Of a DNA stretch of 64,000 nt, positions 35,920 to 47,700 are shown piece by piece. The translations under genes were made by a program, and so were the position numbers. The notes beneath the pieces are model-generated. The model had not been told where the DNA came from, made no database searches, and saw only the letters and a program-made list of their open reading frames with translations. Every line of letters begins with the position of its first letter. Positions within the stretch are counted from its first letter, which is position 1. The stretch is from Rotaria sordida (Eukaryota; Rotifera; Eurotatoria; Philodinida; Philodinidae), in contig CAJNOL010000820.1 of the NCBI GenBank assembly GCA_905250125.1, positions 18,787-82,786 of the forward strand. Direction: 5' to 3'.

Positions 35920-36350
35920 TATGCTTTTCTGAAAGCATACTAATGCAAAGAATCGATCATGAAATCTATGTGCTTGAAACAATCAACAAGTATCTATCTA
36001 AAAGTATTATAAATGCAGCTCTTCCAATGATTTCATTGTCTTATTCTATATTGATTAGGAGGTATCAGAACATGTAGGACGTGGATCTGAGCCTGAATTT
36101 GCGTGTCACCCTTTGTTCATCAACGCTCACATCTATACCCTAGTTAAAACAAAGATTGCTTAGCCGATAACCGATAAGAAGATAATTCTCCTTCACTTTT
36201 TGATAAAAGTCATCGTTCTTCATATAATTTTTATTAATAAACTAATCATAGAATTTTAAGCTACATACACAACAGACAGTCACTGAATGTGTTGTAAAAC
36301 GCAAATCTTCACTCTAAAAAAAAAAGGTATTCTCGGAAACCGACGAGAAA

Positions 36351-36452
36351 ATGTTTCCAAAGCTTCAGAAACCCATTTTTTACCCTCGCATACCCTTCCA
36401 AACGTTTCCGAGCCTTCAGAAACTCATTTTTTACTCTCGAAAACCCTTAAAA
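36351..36452. repeat. Two tandem 51-bp repeats
   Basis: Unit 1 (36351-36401) and unit 2 (36402-36452) share ttccgagccttcagaaac-like and cattttttac blocks, with about 80% identity. The 36287-36514 open frame across them looks like a by-product. Confidence 0.65.
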
Positions 36453-36489
36453 GGTATCCGATAGTAACAATCTCGGAAACCGAAAATGA

Positions 36490-36770
36490 TGCGGGTGGGG
36501 GTGTGTCGAGGTAAGTCAGTGTGTATCGTTGTGGTGCGTTACGATGCTGTTGGTTGTATTTGGTTGGTGGCATGATTGTGTATGTGTGACGTATGCATGT
36601 GATTGTTGCTAGTATTGGTGTATTGTTGTGGTGAGTAAGTGTTGAGATGGTTGTTCATGTGTAATTGTGGTGTAGGTTTGTGTCGAAAGCTGTGCGATGT
36701 CTGTTGTACGGTCTATGTGTTGACCTTGGATGCGGGAGTGTAGCTTTGATGTGTCTCAATCCTGCCGTCT
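36490..36770. other. GT-rich, strand-asymmetric tract
   Basis: The plus strand is strongly enriched in G and T (gtgtgt, ttggttggtgg, gttgtggtg). It is not a clean tandem array, but it sits 0.7 kb from the telomere-like array and may be decayed subtelomeric sequence. Confidence 0.4.
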
Positions 36771-37484
36771 CCTCTGATTTTAGTAGAAAAATTCTGCTTT
36801 TCAAAGGTTTTTCTGCTTTCTCAGATATCTTATCTGTTATATTTTTAACTAACATTTGTTATGTTATGCTATATCATTTGTTCAAAAATGCAAAGAAAAA
36901 TTCTCATTAATATCTCGTGTTATTTACATCTTACCGTTATTCTAAGATAAGCACAATTCTTGTTTCTCTCTAGTCTCGAAAAACTTGCAATCTATATACT
37001 TCGTTCTTATTTCATTCTTTACCTATGGCTTTCTTTCTATCATAATTTGGGGTGTGTGTGCATGCCTGTATAGATATCAGTGATGGGACCGCCCGTATAA
37101 AAATCAAACGCAGATCGGGCGTGTCTGGATGCAGCTAATATGAAACATCTGATGCATCTAGACGCCTTTTTTCTGTTTTTTGCGAAAAACGTATCTGTAC
37201 GGGTCGAATGTTTTATTTTGACTGCGTCCGAAGGCGTTTATATTCAGAAGTAAGGAGCGCAGTTCAAATATGAACATTGTCAAATGCGTCTGCATGGGTG
37301 CTAAGCGTGTTCTGCTGCATTTAATTCAAAAAAGTGCGTTTAGGCGCACGAAATTCGTCCTGAAAAATCCATTTCAAACGCACAAAGAAACGCGTTTTCG
37401 GATGCGTTTCTACCCCCCAAAAAGTTACATGAACGATGCGTGTGTTTTTGGAGCTGAACTGAAAAAATCTCATACTGAAGGTTG

Positions 37485-37665
37485 AGGGTGGGTGTGTGCG
37501 TGTGCGTGTGGGTGTGGGTGTGGGTGTGGGTGGGTATGGGTGTGGGTGTGGGTGTGGGTGGATATGGGTGTGAGTGTGGGTGGATGTAGGTGCGAGTGTG
37601 GGTACCAGTGTGGGTGTGGGTGTGGGTACCAGTGTGGGTGTGGATTGCGGATGGGTGAGGGTGCG
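37485..37665 (+). repeat. Interstitial TGTGGG telomere-like array
   Basis: About 180 bp of (TGTGGG)n with variants (TATGGG, TGTGAG, TGCGAG, TACCAGTGTGGG). TGTGGG is, as I recall, the telomeric repeat reported for bdelloid rotifers. The array is followed by C-rich sequence (acatccacacccc, caacccacaccgg) that reads as the opposite strand of similar repeats, then by the assembly gap at 37782. Confidence 0.8.
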
Positions 37666-37781
37666 GGTGTTGGTATAGTCTTCCAACATCCACACCCCGA
37701 TCGCACATCGATATCTCACATTCACACGGACATCCAGACTGACACGCACAGCGGTACTCGTATCAACCCACACCGGTACTC

Positions 37782-38762
37782 NNNNNNNNNNNNNNNNNNN
37801 NNNNNNNNNNNNNNNNNNNNNNNNNNNNNNNNNNNNNNNNNNNNNNNNNNNNNNNNNNNNNNNNNNNNNNNNNNNNNNNNNNNNNNNNNNNNNNNNNNNN
37901 NNNNNNNNNNNNNNNNNNNNNNNNNNNNNNNNNNNNNNNNNNNNNNNNNNNNNNNNNNNNNNNNNNNNNNNNNNNNNNNNNNNNNNNNNNNNNNNNNNNN
38001 NNNNNNNNNNNNNNNNNNNNNNNNNNNNNNNNNNNNNNNNNNNNNNNNNNNNNNNNNNNNNNNNNNNNNNNNNNNNNNNNNNNNNNNNNNNNNNNNNNNN
38101 NNNNNNNNNNNNNNNNNNNNNNNNNNNNNNNNNNNNNNNNNNNNNNNNNNNNNNNNNNNNNNNNNNNNNNNNNNNNNNNNNNNNNNNNNNNNNNNNNNNN
38201 NNNNNNNNNNNNNNNNNNNNNNNNNNNNNNNNNNNNNNNNNNNNNNNNNNNNNNNNNNNNNNNNNNNNNNNNNNNNNNNNNNNNNNNNNNNNNNNNNNNN
38301 NNNNNNNNNNNNNNNNNNNNNNNNNNNNNNNNNNNNNNNNNNNNNNNNNNNNNNNNNNNNNNNNNNNNNNNNNNNNNNNNNNNNNNNNNNNNNNNNNNNN
38401 NNNNNNNNNNNNNNNNNNNNNNNNNNNNNNNNNNNNNNNNNNNNNNNNNNNNNNNNNNNNNNNNNNNNNNNNNNNNNNNNNNNNNNNNNNNNNNNNNNNN
38501 NNNNNNNNNNNNNNNNNNNNNNNNNNNNNNNNNNNNNNNNNNNNNNNNNNNNNNNNNNNNNNNNNNNNNNNNNNNNNNNNNNNNNNNNNNNNNNNNNNNN
38601 NNNNNNNNNNNNNNNNNNNNNNNNNNNNNNNNNNNNNNNNNNNNNNNNNNNNNNNNNNNNNNNNNNNNNNNNNNNNNNNNNNNNNNNNNNNNNNNNNNNN
38701 NNNNNNNNNNNNNNNNNNNNNNNNNNNNNNNNNNNNNNNNNNNNNNNNNNNNNNNNNNNNNN
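37782..38762. other. Assembly gap (981 N)
   Basis: Run of N. It directly follows telomere-like repeats in both orientations, so it probably hides more repeat sequence. Upstream exons of the 39219-42552 gene may also be inside. Confidence 0.99.
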
Positions 38763-39218
38763 CACGACTCGGGCTATCAGAATATATAGAGAAAAAATTT
38801 CCTAAAGCTTTCTATAAAATATCACAGGATCGGCGCCACTACTTCTGGTATGCCCTAAGTAATTAGTTGAATAATAATTATTATCTGATGCGAACAATAG
38901 TACTCGGTCAGAGTTCTGCAGTGCATTTAAGCAGATTCCGACAGAATTTCGTCCAGCTTACAGAAATTCACATAGGATCTGATCGCATCTGACAGAAATT
39001 CGATCGAATCCTATTGTTGGAATGATTCCCCTAGGTTATCAATACTTTCCAACAGAAAACATATTCCGTGAACTTTCTCTGTTCTCAGCTTTGCATAACT
39101 ACACGAGTTAATAGTTAGATACTTATATTTAATAGTATATAGTTGCCATGATATCATGAAGCACCAAAAATAATTACTATTTGTTTTTATTTATGTATAT
39201 TGCGAAACTTTATTTCAG

Positions 39219-42200
39219 AGGAAACATCTAATGAACTGTCTCCAGAGACTGCCAATGCCAAAATCATTTTTTTGGGTATATTAATGACGAAACATTTAGG
39301 AATTGATAAAAAATTGATCACATTTTTTTTAGGTTCAACTGATGATACAAACACAGTAACAAAAATGTTAAAAAACACTACTGATTCGACAGTAAAATTT
39401 AATATTGAATCGTACGAACCGAATAAATATACAGTTCTACCGAAGAACGGTGTTTTAATAATAAATGAAACGTGTGAAGGTTAGAGATCTTTTTTTTGGA
39501 ATAGCAAGGCGCTTAGAATACAAAATGTTAAAATTAAATAATAAAATGATAGTTTGAAATTTCATTAGGGCCATTCGACATATCAGCCTATGACATCATT
39601 TCTAATATATAATATATCCACCGAGCAAAATAAGTGGCACACCTCAGAGATGGAACCGGTGCCGGTTACCGGCCGGTCCGGTTCAGTACCGGTCTGGATT
39701 TTGGATCGACCGGTTTAAACCGGTCTACTGGTCCAGAACGGTCTATACTGGTCTATATTTTTCACTTTCCTGCTCTATGATTGTATTCAAGATACGAAGG
39801 TAACCCATCAGAGAGTTCACTGCACAAGAAGATTTCATTTTAAGCTTCAGTCTGTTGTCTGTAGATCGATATTTTATCGATAGGTCGGGTTTTCCTGATA
39901 AACTGACATATCACCAGTATCCTGTCGCTATCGGTAGACCGATCCGGTTCGGCCTACCTTTCTCCAGACCCGCACCGGTACCGGTCTGAAAAAAGGTAGA
40001 CCGGTTCCATCTCTGGCACACCTAGTTTTTGACATTTAGTTATCTAAAACATGAAATTTATATCTCATATTTATAACATAAATACTATATGGCAGTGCCT
40101 AATTATACATCATATAAACGATCTTGAACTGCAATAATTTATTAAAGAAAAAAGGAAATATGTTTTATGTACTATCATGTGTGTGTAAAGGAAACTCTTT
40201 CTGTGCTCATGTTTTTTTATTTTTCTGTTTGTTATCAAGTAATATTATTGTTAAGTTAATGTGTGATAGGAACGACATTTTTAACTGTTATTGTAGAAGA
40301 TTATATTGAATAAAATACATGTAATATCTGCTTGAACTAGGAATAATATTACTGAATAACAAACAGAAAAATACAAAAACATGAGCATGGAAAGAGTTTC
40401 CTTCACACACATATGATAGTACATAAAACATATTTCCTTTTTTCTTTAATAAATTATTGCAGTTCAAGATCGTTTATATGATGTATAATTAGGCACTGCC
40501 ATATAGTATTTATGTTATAAATATGAGATATAAATTTCATGTTTTAGATAACTAAATGTCAAAAACTAGGTGTGCCACTTATTTTGCTTGGAGGAATATA
40601 TAGATTTGAAAAATACGCTCCGTCAGAATAATTTTCTGAAATAATTACGCCTTCTATAGAATTAACGAAATTTTGCACATAAAACAAAAAGCTTAAATAA
40701 TATATTCATATTAATCATCATCGGTAATAAAAATAAAACTTGAGTATTAGGCTCGAAAGATTATCCATCACTAAAATTAATAGTCAAAAAAATATTGTTA
40801 TTAGTCTACATGAAGCATGCAACGAACCGAACTCGAGTTTGGATTTGGATTTGGTTTTAAGGCTCGGATTTGAGTATTTCTGAAAATTGCTCATCTTAGG
40901 AAGAATATTTGCAGACCTTGGAAATTTTGAATCATTTCTTCCACTATGCGTAGATTTATCATATCAAAGTCTGAGATCCTTCTAATAGTTAACTTTTGCT
41001 TCCTTTTAGTAATAACTAAATGAAAATGATCGTAGTCAAGACGGATCCAAACCTGAACCCGAACGTTCGAATTTATTGCATGCTTACCCTAGTCAGCTCT
41101 TCCTTATCGAATCCCGAAATAGATCTCCAGGCATTTAAGACGGGATTTCTGAGGAATCCCTGGGGATTGTTCAGGGAGTGGCTTTAAAAGTCAATAACGA
41201 GCCTCTCATTCTCAAAGGGAGGCCGTTCCCATGTCCTTGGGATCGGTTTCAAAATTGCCTATTAACTATTCGATTTACCACGGTTCTTTTCTCCAATACA
41301 TCCCCTAAAATAATGCGAAACTCTTTATTTAATAAACTAAACAGTTACTTGTTTAGTTCGATGTTCTTGTCGATCTAAATAAAAAAAATTTACTTATTTA
41401 ATAAAAAAATCAGTACTTACTGTGTAATATTTTTCCGTAATTAATAACACTTTTAGACAACTGCTGATAGACTGCGGCCAACTGACGGTTTGAATTTTAA
41501 CCGTTGGTTGACTATGCCCAACCGGCGATTCTATTACGAATATGTTGATGATAAGCTTCACAAAGTATATATTTAAAACATTAGTGCAGTTTATAGAATC
41601 AAATCACAAAAAGAAAAACTTCGCATGGAATCCCTATACGGGGATTACCTAGGAAGTTTTTAATTTTCTCCCTAGTCTGTAAAAATTGGGGACTATCCAT
41701 GAAATCACCAGTGAGTCCCTGCGGAGGTTCTATATTTTAGGAATCCCTCGGGAATTAGTTTGGTGACTCCCTAGGAACTCACCAGGGATTTCGCATTTCT
41801 TAGGGACTCTCGGGGAATCTACAAGGAAGAGTCGACTAGGGTAACCTGTATCATCAAACAAAGCAGCTTTACACATTCTTTTTTTAATTTCTTTTGTCAT
41901 AACGGAATTCGCAATGTTCTATTTTGCGAGATTCAACAGAACTATTATGCATGAACATGCCTGAGTCTACCCTAGCTTGGATAAATACAGGCTTGGCTAG
42001 GCGAACCTATCTTCAACTGAAATCGTTCCGTGAACTAAGTCAACAGATTATTTAAAAGTTGAAAGATTGTTATCATGTAAGTTCTTAATAGAAATATTAA
42101 TATCACTGAAAAGCTTACAAGTAGAAAGCTCGAGTATTAGAAACAGGTATGTTCATAGAGGCAGATTTCAAGCCGCGGTAAATATCTCCAATATGGTAGC

Positions 42201-42552
42201 TCAAATATTGTACACTGACATAAAAGTATGCTAAATAATATCTAGGCTGACACTCTTTTTAGTAAATTTCGTTCGTAATGAAGTGGATGACAAAAGTGAA
42301 GACGACGAAGAATGGTTTGATGAAGAAGAAAAGTCTGATGAAGAAGAAAAAAAATATCAGTTCAAAATTGAATGGATTTTTCAACAAAGTGCCAGTGAAC
42401 AATCGGTAAATCTTGTGTACGAATATAATATACCCTACTTAGATATTAACTTCTTATTTTAGACAGCGGAAACAACTATCAAATACACAACACTCAAATG
42501 CGAACTCAGAACATCCTCGATGGCACAATCGGCATTATGTACCATTAGTTAA
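39219..42552 (+). CDS. 3' part of an unknown gene encoding an acidic protein; TE-filled intron
   Basis: Exons inferred: 39219-39479 (possibly with an internal 57-nt in-frame intron from GTATATTAATGAC to TTTTTTTAG, ending just before GGTTCAACTG), 42263-42405 and 42463-42552 (stop TAA). Each has a GT..AG boundary and phases agree (split G|TA codon across the 2.78-kb intron). The second exon is strongly acidic (EDDEEWFDEEEKSDEEEKK). I do not recognise a domain. The first visible exon begins after a TTTCAG acceptor, so the 5' part lies upstream, perhaps in the gap. The large intron contains a palindromic element, a nested hAT MITE and two further TIR elements. Confidence 0.5.
39617..40595. mobile_element. 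Palindromic (foldback) element, interrupted by a hAT MITE
   Basis: The outer ends are tccaccgagcaaaataagtg (39617) and the complement of cacttattttgcttggagga (ending 40595). Apart from the insertion at 39645-40023, the left arm (to about 40250) and right arm (from about 40338) are near-identical inverted copies of about 258 bp. Only ~90 bp separates them. The AAGTGGCACACCTAG-type terminus resembles Tc1/mariner MITEs. No transposase. Confidence 0.8.
39645..40015. mobile_element. 371-bp hAT MITE with ACCGGT-rich ends
   Basis: The termini are CAGAGATGGAACCGGT and, inverted, ACCGGTTCCATCTCTG. An exact 8-bp duplication gcacacct (39637-39644 and 40016-40023) flanks them, as expected for hAT. The interior is dense in accggt, ccggtct and gaccgg blocks, far more GC-rich than the surroundings. 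It sits inside the left arm of the 39617-40595 palindrome. Confidence 0.9.
40815..41083. repeat. Short TIR element (gcatgc...gcatgc)
   Basis: Left gcatgcaacgaaccgaactc with gtttggatttgg. The inverted right copy is ccaaacctgaacccgaacg ... attgcatgc. The element is ~269 bp, with no coding content, and lies in the same intron. Confidence 0.5.
41087..41841. mobile_element. 755-bp TIR element flanked by TA
   Basis: CCCTAGTCAGCTCTTCCTT on the left; the complement of CCCTAGTCGACTCTTCCTT on the right. TA flanks both ends. Subterminal repeats of tccctrgg/aatccc (about 41150 and 41740-41815) recur in both halves. It is non-autonomous and intronic in the unknown acidic-protein gene. Confidence 0.7.
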
Positions 42553-43917
42553 CGCTATAAAATATGACGTTTTATTGCATTTCTATACTTACAAAAACAT
42601 GTTTGTCTTGGTTTTGAAACGTTTATCGACTTGCTATCATGACTATAGTTACTATTGTTTATGTCTCTATATCATTATTTTGAACGGTTTGATCTTAAAA
42701 GTTTGAGGTATAAGAATCAATTGAGTTAATCATTCTCGTGTCGTATTACTTTACAACCAACATTTATAAAAGATTTACTCTCCTTCTTTTATCCAAAAAC
42801 ACCATTTGAAATATTGAAACATATGAAATAAAAAGCTTTTAGACATGTCTTCAAATTAACATACTATACGACATAAATGGATGCAATCTTTTCATGCAAA
42901 GGAAAAAAGTCAACTATAATTCGAGTCAACAGTTAATGTATCTGTTCTAAGGTGTGGGTGTTTGCTTCAAAGATACCCACATCCACACCCTGCACCCACA
43001 AAATTCTGATTCTAATGCACTACCAATGCATTTAAATACACGAAAAATAGTCATATATTTTCTCTAGAAACATTCAGTCACCTCTTCCTTAAATTTGTTT
43101 AAGAAATAAATTTCGATTTGTCGAATGTTTCTCATGAGTAGAAATGTGCGTCGATGTGCCACCAATTTTTAGAGAAAACTTCTAGCTACTATCACCAACG
43201 CTCAAGGGATCTAGCCCCACCGCCGCAACACAAAAATAGATATTTGATTTTTAAAGAATTTCCAATGTTCCACATCAGTTTTTGGAGATATTACTGTCTA
43301 ATTTTGTTCTCATTCAGTTCTCTACCATCGTTTTCTCTCTTTTTCATTTCAAAATTTCTCGAAATTAGGAAAATTTCAGTCGGCGTTTCCGCCATCGATC
43401 AATGCATTAGCTTACATTTCTATTCATAGAAAAGTGAAAAGTTATATTGAAAAAATTTTTTAAGAAGGGTTGTAAACCTCTTCGCCGAAAAGCATTTCGT
43501 CAAAAGACTCGTAGGACGCTTTAGACTGTTGCGAGTCCTTTAATTCTTATATAGGCTTATTCAGCATGAAGAGGTCAACTCATTTTACCCTCACCCTCAC
43601 CTTTGGGACGCCCTCCGTGACCAAAAAGTACTTTCGACGAAGAGCATATATACTGAAATTTTGATATTCTTTCATTAATAAATATTTTTCATTATTTAAA
43701 AAATAAACTGAAAAGAAATTTATAATTGTTGATTGAATAATATCGTTATGATTCTTTCTGATATTAATCAAAATATAAAAAACAAAATACATTTCTATTA
43801 TTTTTTATTTATTTTATTCTAAACTATAAAATATTGAATATTAATAATAATAATAATTCAATAGAAATTTTTCTTTTTAAAATTAATTTCAAAAGAACAA
43901 AAGAAAAATAATGTCTT
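42553..43917. other. Intergenic, no gene seen
   Basis: Holds a short telomere-like hairpin (42951-43000) listed separately. The ORF 43154-43429 lacks domain signals and is probably chance. Confidence 0.4.
42951..43000. repeat. Telomere-like inverted pair
   Basis: ggtgtgggtg, then a 14-nt spacer, then acccacatccacacc and caccc. TGTGGG-type sequence is present on both strands and would form a hairpin. Confidence 0.5.
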
Positions 43918-44127
43918 TTAGGAATTTTTGTTGAATTGAGAATAATATGTCTTAATTTCGTGATTGCGCTGCAAAGTGACGATATGAATTTGTGCTCTAA
44001 GATAACCTATACGATAACCAATTGTATGATCATAAGAACTACCCAAATGAGGACCTTTTAAAGTTAATGTTTCAAGTTCCATTTGCATCTCTCGAATATG
44101 TTTTTTGTGATTGTTTATGCTTTCCAT
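43918..44127 (-). CDS. Hypothetical 69-aa protein
   Basis: Single-exon frame starting at ATG 44127. An AG acceptor (tattctag) lies about 11 nt upstream, which fits a spliced-leader or 5' UTR intron site. The sequence is compact and hydrophilic, with a possible short helical start (MESINNHKKHIREMQMELE) and a GSSYDHTIGYRIGYLRAQI stretch that looks constrained. The family is not recognised. Confidence 0.45.
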   Translation of the reverse strand: MESINNHKKHIREMQMELETLTLKGPHLGSSYDHTIGYRIGYLRAQIHIVTLQRNHEIKTYYSQFNKNS

Positions 44128-47100
44128 TTTGTTTATTGCTAGAATATTAAACTTGGCTTTTTACTAATTTTCTAAAGCAAAAAAAATAAGTAAAGAAATA
44201 AATAATCAGATGTATTTACTTCAAAATGTAAAAAAAAATTCTACTAAATAAATATAAGATCGATTGACAAAGCTTTATTTTGCTGAAAAAAATCGACTAT
44301 TCTACCTGAAAACTTTTCAAAATAAAAAAAAAAGTTAAAATGATTTGCATATAATTTACTCGAAATTTCTTATCTTCCCTCCCATGAATATTGAATAATA
44401 TTCTTAGAAACTTTATTCCTTCGATGAGTTCTCAAATTAAATATTTCTATAAATTCTTTTTTCTTATTAGTTCATTTTGTATATTAACTAATCAATTTGA
44501 GAAAATAGACATTAAATATATTATTTTTTCAAGATTTATCTTTTCTTCTAATAAATCTATCAGAGATACCGATCGTAGTTTAAAACTGGCCGCGCCGTGA
44601 TGATATTCAAACGAAAGTTTCGAATGTAGACACTTAAATTCCCATGCTAATTCATCCACGTTTTCAATATCCTTCAAAAGAAAGCTGTCGGTACCGCACT
44701 ATGATGATTGTTTAATAAACCTGGCTCTGTTGCTCTACCATCGCCAGATTTCATAGTGATCGTTTGCTAATATATCGAAAAATATATAATAAGGCAACTA
44801 TTATGATACGTCTTTTAATCATTACCAACAATTTCCTTACAAAAACTATACTGCATTGATCGTTTAACTATCTGTACTACATCGTAATAGGTAGCATCAG
44901 TTGTTTCTTCGTAGCTGGAATTGGAGATCTGAGCAACTAAAATATATTAGTGCCGTTTTTTTCACTGCCTTTGGTTCTATCGCGAAAAAGAGCTAAGAGT
45001 TATAAGTATGATACTGGACTGAAAAATATCAATATATTACCAGTAGTTTTTATTTGTATCACTGTCGGGGAAACCAGTTATACTTGAATAAATATGCTTG
45101 TCTTTTCTCGACACGATGTATACCACTTTGAAAGGATTTTTAATTTTTTGAAATATATAGTAATTATAGGTCAAATGTCTAAAACAGAGGATATTATAGA
45201 ACCATTTTCAAAAATATACGATGAATACGAAGCTTGGATAGCGTGATAAACAACTTTGAAATTTATTCAAAAGTTAAACTATTCTTTAATTAAATATAAT
45301 TTTTCTGCATTGATATTTTCTCTTGCAAAGTTTAACTATAAAATACTTAAATAAAAAATTTTAAATTTCATTTCTATGCATTTAATTTATCATGCTGATA
45401 CATCAAAGACGAAATTTATTTTAATATCTGATTAATCGATCATTACTTATTATACAAAACATTGAATTGTTACAGTACAAAAAAAAAATATCAGCGTTGA
45501 TTCGTCGTTTGTTTCATTAACAAGAAATAAAAGCATAAAAATAAAACAATAAAAAAAAAAGAACGTCGTTATTTATGTTGCGTGCACTAAAAAAATATTG
45601 TTTCAACAATAACTATGTAAACGCACACAAAGTATATTATGAAGAAAGTCGTTAAATTTTATAAATGAACTGTTTTGCGAAGCACAGCATATATGTTCTA
45701 CAGAACGGCGAACTGTGAAGAACTCGTTCGAACTTTATCACAGAAACTAATGTCTTGAGATAATACGAGCGTTTTCAAATCTTCAAAATGAATTTCCGTT
45801 CATCTTCAGTAAATTCCGCAAAATAGTGATTTGACCTTCATCTTATATCCGAGATAATTAAAAGTAGTGAGCTAATCTCCAACCAGCAGCTATGAACAGA
45901 AGGAATTATGAAAACATTCGACAGAACAAGACTGACTCTGGATGAAATCCTTTATCGTTCTTATATTCATTGAAATCTCATTGCCAGGGTCTGAGATCGT
46001 TTCGCCCTGAGTTTATGCAGTTCTTTGCGATGATCTTGGGAACGAAGATGGTATGGGTGTCGGTGTTGATTTCCTTTCACCCACCCACACCCTATTTTAC
46101 TTGTCATATGGTTAGAAAAAAAACCTATGCATGCTTCTTGAACAATATTGTTCGATAAATTGATACAATTGCAAAACACTATAAATACGGATTTGTATTC
46201 TAAGAACTTCAATTCCAAATAAAACAACTATGATATTCACAATCAGCACAAAAGTCTACTGTAGATTGGAATCCTGATCTGATCTACAGAAATGTTGACT
46301 CGCAGTTCTCTATAGATATCCAACGACTAGCATTAAAAATTTTTTATGCAAGATTTTTAAAATCAATATCATTAATTGTTTTGAACACTTGAACAGTCAA
46401 ATGCTGTAAATTCAATACAATCAACTTGAATTTTCTGCTTAACTCGATCTACAATAACTGTGAAGATGCATAAAACTGATTGATATTGGAAACTATCGGT
46501 GTCTTTTTTTATTTGAGAACTACGAATAAGATTAAATAGTGAATTGGTATCAAAAGATAATTTAAGATTGCATAGAACATATTCTGGACGTCGTTTATTT
46601 TATACAACTGAAGACTTTAGTATTACGGTTGGTTTAACAATTTTTGTTTATTAATTAACTGTTTAATTTAGTGAACAACAAGAAATAACTGTGCGTTTTT
46701 TTTCTATAAGAGTAGCTAAAACATTGACCCATCACTTGTTCATATACACCGAGTGTACCAGTTATTGATGGAAAAAAACTCGAATCTGAAGTCAGCCGAG
46801 TTCGAGCGAGTGTCAATATTGGTATTCTCTGCTCTCCTATCCACACTTTCAAAGGGATGTATTGACGAAATTTCGAAATCATGCATAATCTTTTGCTTCA
46901 ACCATATGACGAGTAAAATCAAATGTTTTGTAATTAACTTCACGAGCTCTATTTAATTACGGCAAAAAAATTTTTGCTTAAATTTCAGAATGAGAAAAGA
47001 ATTTTCTATGTTTTCATACATAAAAGAAATAAAGATTATTTTATATCAGTATGACTAATCTCTAATTTCTTTTTTATAATATTAATTAAATCTTTTTTTC

Positions 47101-47203
47101 ATTGGATCTTTCATCTATTTATTTATTTATTTTCTTGTTTCTTTTTTTTTTATCTAATGATGTTCATTATAATTAAAACGAACAAAAAACTGAAAAACTT
47201 TAT
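44128..47203. other. Intergenic, no gene seen
   Basis: About 3 kb without a supported gene. It includes a telomere-like inverted pair at 46050-46093 (gtatgggtgtcggtg / cacccacccacacc). ORFs at 45967-46227 and 46655-46956 overlap on opposite strands without domain signals. Confidence 0.4.
46050..46093. repeat. Telomere-like inverted pair
   Basis: ggtatgggtgtcggtg and cacccacccacacc are separated by about 14 nt. The layout matches the unit at 42951-43000. Confidence 0.4.
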
Positions 47204-47547
47204 TTATTGTTCGCGCATTTCACGTAAACGACGTACAGCGGAACGTACAGCAGCAGCTGTTGATGTTGAATAAACATAAGCACCACCGGCTACTGTTTTT
47301 TGACATGAACGACATTTCCATATACCAACACATTTTCGTTTCATATTATCTTTACCACAAAATGAACATGTATATTTTGAATGTTGAGTAACTTCCATTT
47401 TTTTAACCATTTTACGTAATGATGCACCATAACTATTTTCAAACAAAAAAAATGAATTATTATTACATAGTAAATGATAGACATATATTCAATTTACCGT
47501 GTACCATATTTACCAACAATGCCGACTTTTTTCGTTCGTTTAGCCAT
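47204..47547 (-). CDS. RPL37A: 60S ribosomal protein eL43 (L37a)
   Basis: Structural protein of the large cytosolic ribosomal subunit. Two exons, 47547-47498 and 47432-47204, with a 65-nt GT..AG intron splitting an Arg codon in GTRYGASLRK. The product is 92 aa, the family's normal length. It has the N-terminal [15 protein letters not shown] and the C4 zinc finger [12 protein letters not shown]...CRSC, followed by [12 protein letters not shown]-rich tract and AAG lie about 8 nt before the ATG, a possible spliced-leader acceptor. The stop is 154 bp downstream-side of the uL3m gene's stop on the same strand. Confidence 0.97.
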
Positions 47548-47700
47548 TTATTTTTCTTAAATAAAAGAAATTTCTTATCGAACGAAAGTTGATATGAAAT
47601 CTGTTCGATCTGAAATAAAAAACAAAAGAAACAAGTGATTCTCAAATTTAATTGTTCACTTTTTTTTTCGTATCTGTACAAACAAACAAAAAAAAATAAT

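Noticed and set aside
36287..36514. 75-aa ORF with internal similarity
   Set aside because: Produced by a 2 x 51-bp tandem repeat; no gene signals.
37321..37773. Overlapping ORFs rich in His-Thr-Pro or Gly-Val-Cys on both strands
   Set aside because: They are translations of the TGTGGG telomere-like array in several frames, not genes.
37492..38805. Long ORF spanning the gap
   Set aside because: Open only because it runs through 981 N; no coding evidence.
46655..46956. ORFs near 46.7-46.9 kb on both strands
   Set aside because: No conserved motif, antisense overlap, no splice-phase partners.
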